From NCBI GenBank assembly GCA_934489915.1, contig CAKSSZ010000001.1, positions 1-36,918 of the forward strand: 36,918 nucleotides of DNA. Direction: 5' to 3'. The DNA comes from an uncultured Clostridia bacterium. GTDB taxonomy: Bacteria; Bacillota; Clostridia; HGM11514. The notes below the pieces were generated by a model that ran no database searches, was not told where the DNA came from, and saw only the letters and a program-made list of their open reading frames with translations. Position numbers and translations under genes: made by a program. Shown in pieces: positions 34,038 to 36,918 of the stretch. Numbering within the stretch: the stretch's first letter is position 1; every line of letters starts with the position of its first letter.

Positions 34038-36650
34038 TTGAAATCGGGAAAGCTTTTTTTGGCTTGTACACTGCTGCTTTTCGGCATTTGTTCCGCCGTT
34101 ATCCGCTGCGGCGCCGCCGGCGACCCCATCCCCATTCGGTTTACCAAAGCGGGAGGGGGGCAGTATATTTATTGCAATAACCCGGAATACGTGGGGGAAG
34201 AGGATCTGTCTACCGTAGAGAACGAAAAGGCAACCTACTTAATGCAATGTAAGCAATTAAAGCCGGATCAATATCAGGTGTTTTTTTGCTTTTATAACTG
34301 GACGGATTTTGACATTGAGCCGGATATGGAGTTTAAAACAGAATCAGGAGCGGAAATTCGGATTGATTCCGCCGCCTACTGCCTCCCCTCCGGCGATGAA
34401 TTCTGGGATTGTATCGGCGCATGGGCGGAGTTTATGAATATGAACATCCGCACCTTAAACGGCTATCAGCAATTTGTTCCTTACCGCGGGGTGGAGTTTC
34501 CCCAAACTCTGTCCCTGAAAGCAGGAGAAACCCATTGGATCAGCCCCTACCTTTACAATTACCGCACCGTTCCCTCCCGGGTTACCTTTTTGATGCTGGT
34601 CAAATTCACCATCGTGTCCGGTAAGACGGATGTGAATTTTGCTTCGTTAAAGCACTACGGGAGCTTAGGGGATCGGAGCATGCATAACCCGGACGCACTC
34701 CCCGGAGCTTATCGCCGGGACACCTCCGTCAAGGGCATTGAAACAGAAAGCCTGCCCATGGTTGAAGCGAATCTGAACGTGCAGATCACACCGGAGGTAA
34801 AAAACGGAACCACCCTCCCGGTGCGGATTTTTAATCAGTATTATAACGACGGCAACACCGTCCCCCATTGGATGACCAACATCAACCCCAACCGGGACGA
34901 ATATCTCTACAGTAAAACCGTTGCCGCCGGGTCGGATATGCTTTCCTTCCGTTATCCGGATGATTCCAAGCTTTCTTATTACGGCGAAAAGGTTCCCGCA
35001 AGCCGGCGGGATAACGTCTGGGTCTTTGATATTTACCATCAGGATATTACCGCTTATCAGGAGGATATGCCCTGGAAGCCGGAGCTGCATATTCCCAACG
35101 CCTATACCGGCACAAAAATGGACATTGACAACCTCCCTAACCTGAACTGGGAATTTAACCTGGGGAATTTCGGGGTCACCAACCGGTATCATTTAAAAAT
35201 AAAAAACTCGGACAACCAACCCCGGATTTTAAATTATTATCTGGAAACCTCCCGCTCCAGCAACATTCTGATCGTGCGGGACAAAAACGGCGTTATGCTC
35301 AACCCCTATACCCTGCAGCCGGACAATCCCTTTGCCCTCTGTAAAGGGATCAACCCTCAGAAGGTCAACGCCTGTATGTTCAGCGCAGAGGTTCCCGCCG
35401 GGGAGGAGGCAGAATATATTTTAGACCTCATTCTGCCCACCAACTGCCTTGGGGGGATGGTCAACGCCCTGACGGTAGACAGCCGCAAAAAGCTGATGCC
35501 GGTAGAGGGGGGCGCCTTTCCGGAGCATACGGAAAATTACCCCCTATCCAACGTGTTTTTTAACGGACAGGAATATATGAAATGGGAAAACGAAACCCTC
35601 TATCGTCTCCGGGGGAACACCTGGAGCCGGGTGAAACTGGACAAAAGCGCACAGGAGCTGTTCCGGCACCGGAGCAACAGCTTTTCCATTGTAAAAACCG
35701 ATTGGGGCTATGCCGCCCGGTTCTGTGGGTGGGACGGGGGCATTGACTGGTGCATTGCCAACACCAATGCGCAGGATCAGCTTTATTTATTTAATGCGGA
35801 CTTCCGCCTGCTGTCTGCCAACCCTACAGGCGCCTATCTCACCGGGCTTACCTTTGCTGACGGCAAGCTGTACTATCTGGGGGACGGGATGTTTGAATCC
35901 ACCGACGGCAAAACCTTTTCCAAAACAGAAGGCTCCTTCAGCTTTCCGGAAAATAACGGGTTGTTTTCTATTGTACGGGAGGGAAAGCAGCTGTTTTATC
36001 AGGAAGGCGGAAAGCTGCTGCCCATTTGTTATGAAAGCGGGCAATCCCCCCGGGAGGTGAAGGCAACCGGCGGGCTGTTTTACGGCAAAAAATCCTGGAA
36101 AACTTATTTTTCCGATCTGCAAACGCCCAACATTTTATCCGTTTCCGCCGATGGACTGACCTGGACGGACTACACCCTGCCCAACACCTTTCTGGAATTA
36201 AAGCAGGTGGTGTATCTGAACGGGAAAATCTATGTAGACGGACGCTACCAGACCTTTGTGCTGGACGCCCCCGCACCCGCCCCTGCCAGAGTGATCTTAA
36301 ACGGTGAGGTGCTGGCGTTTGAGACCCCGCCACAGGTCATTTGTGACAGAACCATGCTGCCCGTCCGCTTTTTCTTTGAAAAGCTGGGCGCACAGGTGCA
36401 GTGGAAGGAGGAAACCCAAGAGATCACCGTCACCGATGGGGAGCAGGTGATCACCTTCCGGATCGGCGGGGAAACCGCCCTGGTCAACGGCGAGGAAAAA
36501 CCCCTTGACGCACCTGCCGTCTTATCCGGAGAAAAGGCTATGCTCCCTCTCCGTGCCTTGGCAGAACAGCTGGGCTATCAGGTAGACTGGGAGGAAGACC
36601 GAAAGCTGGTGACCGTCCGCCGCCCCGCACCTGCTGCAGAGGAACCGTAA
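34038..36650 (+). CDS. Secreted protein with Asp-box repeats and C-terminal copper-amine-oxidase-type stalk domain
   Basis: 870 residues, TTG start. A signal peptide is visible (about 1-28: positive MKSGK, hydrophobic core, cleavage around CGAAG). Residues about 30-510 are beta-rich and of no family I recognise. Residues about 520-745 have propeller-like strands with two Asp-box motifs, STDGKTF (from Ser621) and SADGLTW (from Ser703). After a proline/alanine linker (APAPAPA), residues about 751-860 form a stalk domain with two repeats (RTMLPVRFFFEKLGAQVQW and KAMLPLRALAEQLGYQVDW), of the kind called copper amine oxidase N-terminal domain in Clostridia; it is not evidence of an oxidase. There is no LPxTG or C-terminal membrane segment. 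It lies 16 bases after the acyl-CoA synthetase. Function unknown. Confidence 0.85.
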   Translation: MKSGKLFLACTLLLFGICSAVIRCGAAGDPIPIRFTKAGGGQYIYCNNPEYVGEEDLSTVENEKATYLMQCKQLKPDQYQVFFCFYNWTDFDIEPDMEFKTESGAEIRIDSAAYCLPSGDEFWDCIGAWAEFMNMNIRTLNGYQQFVPYRGVEFPQTLSLKAGETHWISPYLYNYRTVPSRVTFLMLVKFTIVSGKTDVNFASLKHYGSLGDRSMHNPDALPGAYRRDTSVKGIETESLPMVEANLNVQITPEVKNGTTLPVRIFNQYYNDGNTVPHWMTNINPNRDEYLYSKTVAAGSDMLSFRYPDDSKLSYYGEKVPASRRDNVWVFDIYHQDITAYQEDMPWKPELHIPNAYTGTKMDIDNLPNLNWEFNLGNFGVTNRYHLKIKNSDNQPRILNYYLETSRSSNILIVRDKNGVMLNPYTLQPDNPFALCKGINPQKVNACMFSAEVPAGEEAEYILDLILPTNCLGGMVNALTVDSRKKLMPVEGGAFPEHTENYPLSNVFFNGQEYMKWENETLYRLRGNTWSRVKLDKSAQELFRHRSNSFSIVKTDWGYAARFCGWDGGIDWCIANTNAQDQLYLFNADFRLLSANPTGAYLTGLTFADGKLYYLGDGMFESTDGKTFSKTEGSFSFPENNGLFSIVREGKQLFYQEGGKLLPICYESGQSPREVKATGGLFYGKKSWKTYFSDLQTPNILSVSADGLTWTDYTLPNTFLELKQVVYLNGKIYVDGRYQTFVLDAPAPAPARVILNGEVLAFETPPQVICDRTMLPVRFFFEKLGAQVQWKEETQEITVTDGEQVITFRIGGETALVNGEEKPLDAPAVLSGEKAMLPLRALAEQLGYQVDWEEDRKLVTVRRPAPAAEEP

Positions 36651-36677
36651 GAAATAGGAATAAATTTCAATGACAGG

Positions 36678-36706
36678 TTGCAAAATTCCAAAAAATATGA
36701 TATAAT
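36678..36706 (+). promoter_or_regulatory. Promoter upstream of the last gene
   Basis: Plus strand: -35 TTGCAA (36678-36683), 17-base spacer, -10 TATAAT (36701-36706) with extended TGA. Start expected near 36713. Confidence 0.85.
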
Positions 36707-36712
36707 CAGTAG

Positions 36713-36788
36713 GAAGCAACACCGGAACGAAGAGCGGTATGTTGTTTGCTGCGCCGCTCAAGTCGGACTTGAGCGGCGCAGTTTTTTT
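36713..36788 (+). ncRNA. Structured leader RNA or small RNA ending in a terminator
   Basis: Between the promoter and the next gene lies a transcript of about 75 bases. It has an imperfect 5' hairpin (AGCAACACCG paired with CGG, TGTTG and TGCT near 36735-36750, with bulges) followed by a perfect terminator. GAGCGG at 36732-36737 could also pair with CCGCTC in the 5' arm of the terminator and so act as an antiterminator. I do not recognise a known riboswitch class. Confidence 0.55.
36749..36788 (+). terminator. Perfect intrinsic terminator in the leader of the last gene
   Basis: 14-bp perfect stem (arms 36749-36762 and 36768-36781), five-base loop and seven T (36782-36788). It ends 11 bases before the ribosome site of the next gene. 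Confidence 0.95.
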
Positions 36789-36813
36789 ATATCTTTTTTG
36801 GAGGAATTACAAA

Positions 36814-36918
36814 ATGAAACGATGGATTGGCTTTTTCATGATTTTTTGTATGGTGTTCGGCGCCGTTCCCGCTCTGCCGCTCACCGCAGCGGCAGCAGAG
36901 GGTACCTGCGGCGACAAC
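36814..36918 (+). CDS. Secreted protein, N-terminal part, probably BspA-like leucine-rich repeat surface protein (cut by window edge)
   Basis: 35 codons are present before the window ends. A signal peptide is clear: MKRW, a hydrophobic core to about residue 23, and TAAAAEG at the cleavage site. The mature start EGTCGDN resembles the (S/E)GTCGDNLTWTL opening that begins many BspA-type leucine-rich-repeat surface proteins of gut Firmicutes; the rest cannot be seen, so this is an inference from seven residues. GGAGG stands nine bases before the ATG at 36814. Transcription apparently has to read through the terminator just upstream. Confidence 0.7.
   Translation, partial: MKRWIGFFMIFCMVFGAVPALPLTAAAAEGTCGDN

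Noticed and set aside
36251..36650. Copper amine oxidase activity of the 870-residue protein
   Set aside because: Only the stalk-type N-terminal domain is present, at the C-terminus; no catalytic domain or topaquinone site.

Overview
The window looks like a stretch of chromosome from an anaerobic, low-to-medium G+C Firmicute of the class Clostridia, probably gut-associated. The evidence is gene order and protein families: the yybS-gdpP-rplI-dnaB block, tilS-hpt-ftsH, acpP-rnc, cinA-recA-recX, a dihydroorotate dehydrogenase of the PyrD/PyrK (class 1B) type combined with a PyrI regulatory subunit, strong AGGAGG ribosome sites, sigma-A-type promoters, and secreted proteins with a copper-amine-oxidase-type stalk domain or a BspA-like N-terminus. 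I cannot fix the genus. I saw no tRNA or rRNA genes, CRISPR arrays, insertion sequences or prophage genes.

Almost all of 1-31300 is read from the minus strand in tightly packed operons. From right to left in the window, which is the direction of transcription, they are: (a) an EamA-family transporter; (b) a seven-gene pyrimidine operon pyrC-pyrK-pyrD-pyrF-pyrE-pyrB-pyrI with ATGA-type overlaps and a final hairpin; (c) MBOAT acyltransferase, SGNH-like protein, cysteine desulfurase, thiI and cinA; (d) recA-recX-rimO-pgsA and a small cysteine-cluster protein; (e) acpP-rnc-radical SAM; (f) gap with its own promoter and terminator; (g) a GH88 unsaturated glucuronyl hydrolase followed without a visible terminator by pyrH and frr; (h) a YihY/BrkB-type membrane protein; (i) yybS-gdpP-rplI-dnaB-tilS-hpt-ftsH, where ftsH runs off the left edge.

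At 31300-31440 the direction switches. Two back-to-back promoters separate the EamA gene from a plus-strand operon containing an AEC-family carboxylate-type transporter, an AMP-forming acyl-CoA synthetase and an 870-residue secreted protein with Asp-box repeats and a C-terminal stalk domain. The last 100 bases begin another secreted protein, probably of the BspA leucine-rich-repeat kind. A clear promoter and a perfect 14-bp intrinsic terminator stand between the 870-residue gene and this last gene.

Most genes are housekeeping. The parts most worth a second look are the promoter-leader-terminator arrangement at 36678-36813, the GH88-pyrH-frr transcription unit with a 12-bp perfect inverted repeat in its leader, the transporter/ligase/secreted-protein island, and the unusual 870-residue protein. 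Starts were chosen from Shine-Dalgarno spacing and family length; several of them are internal to the longest open frame.
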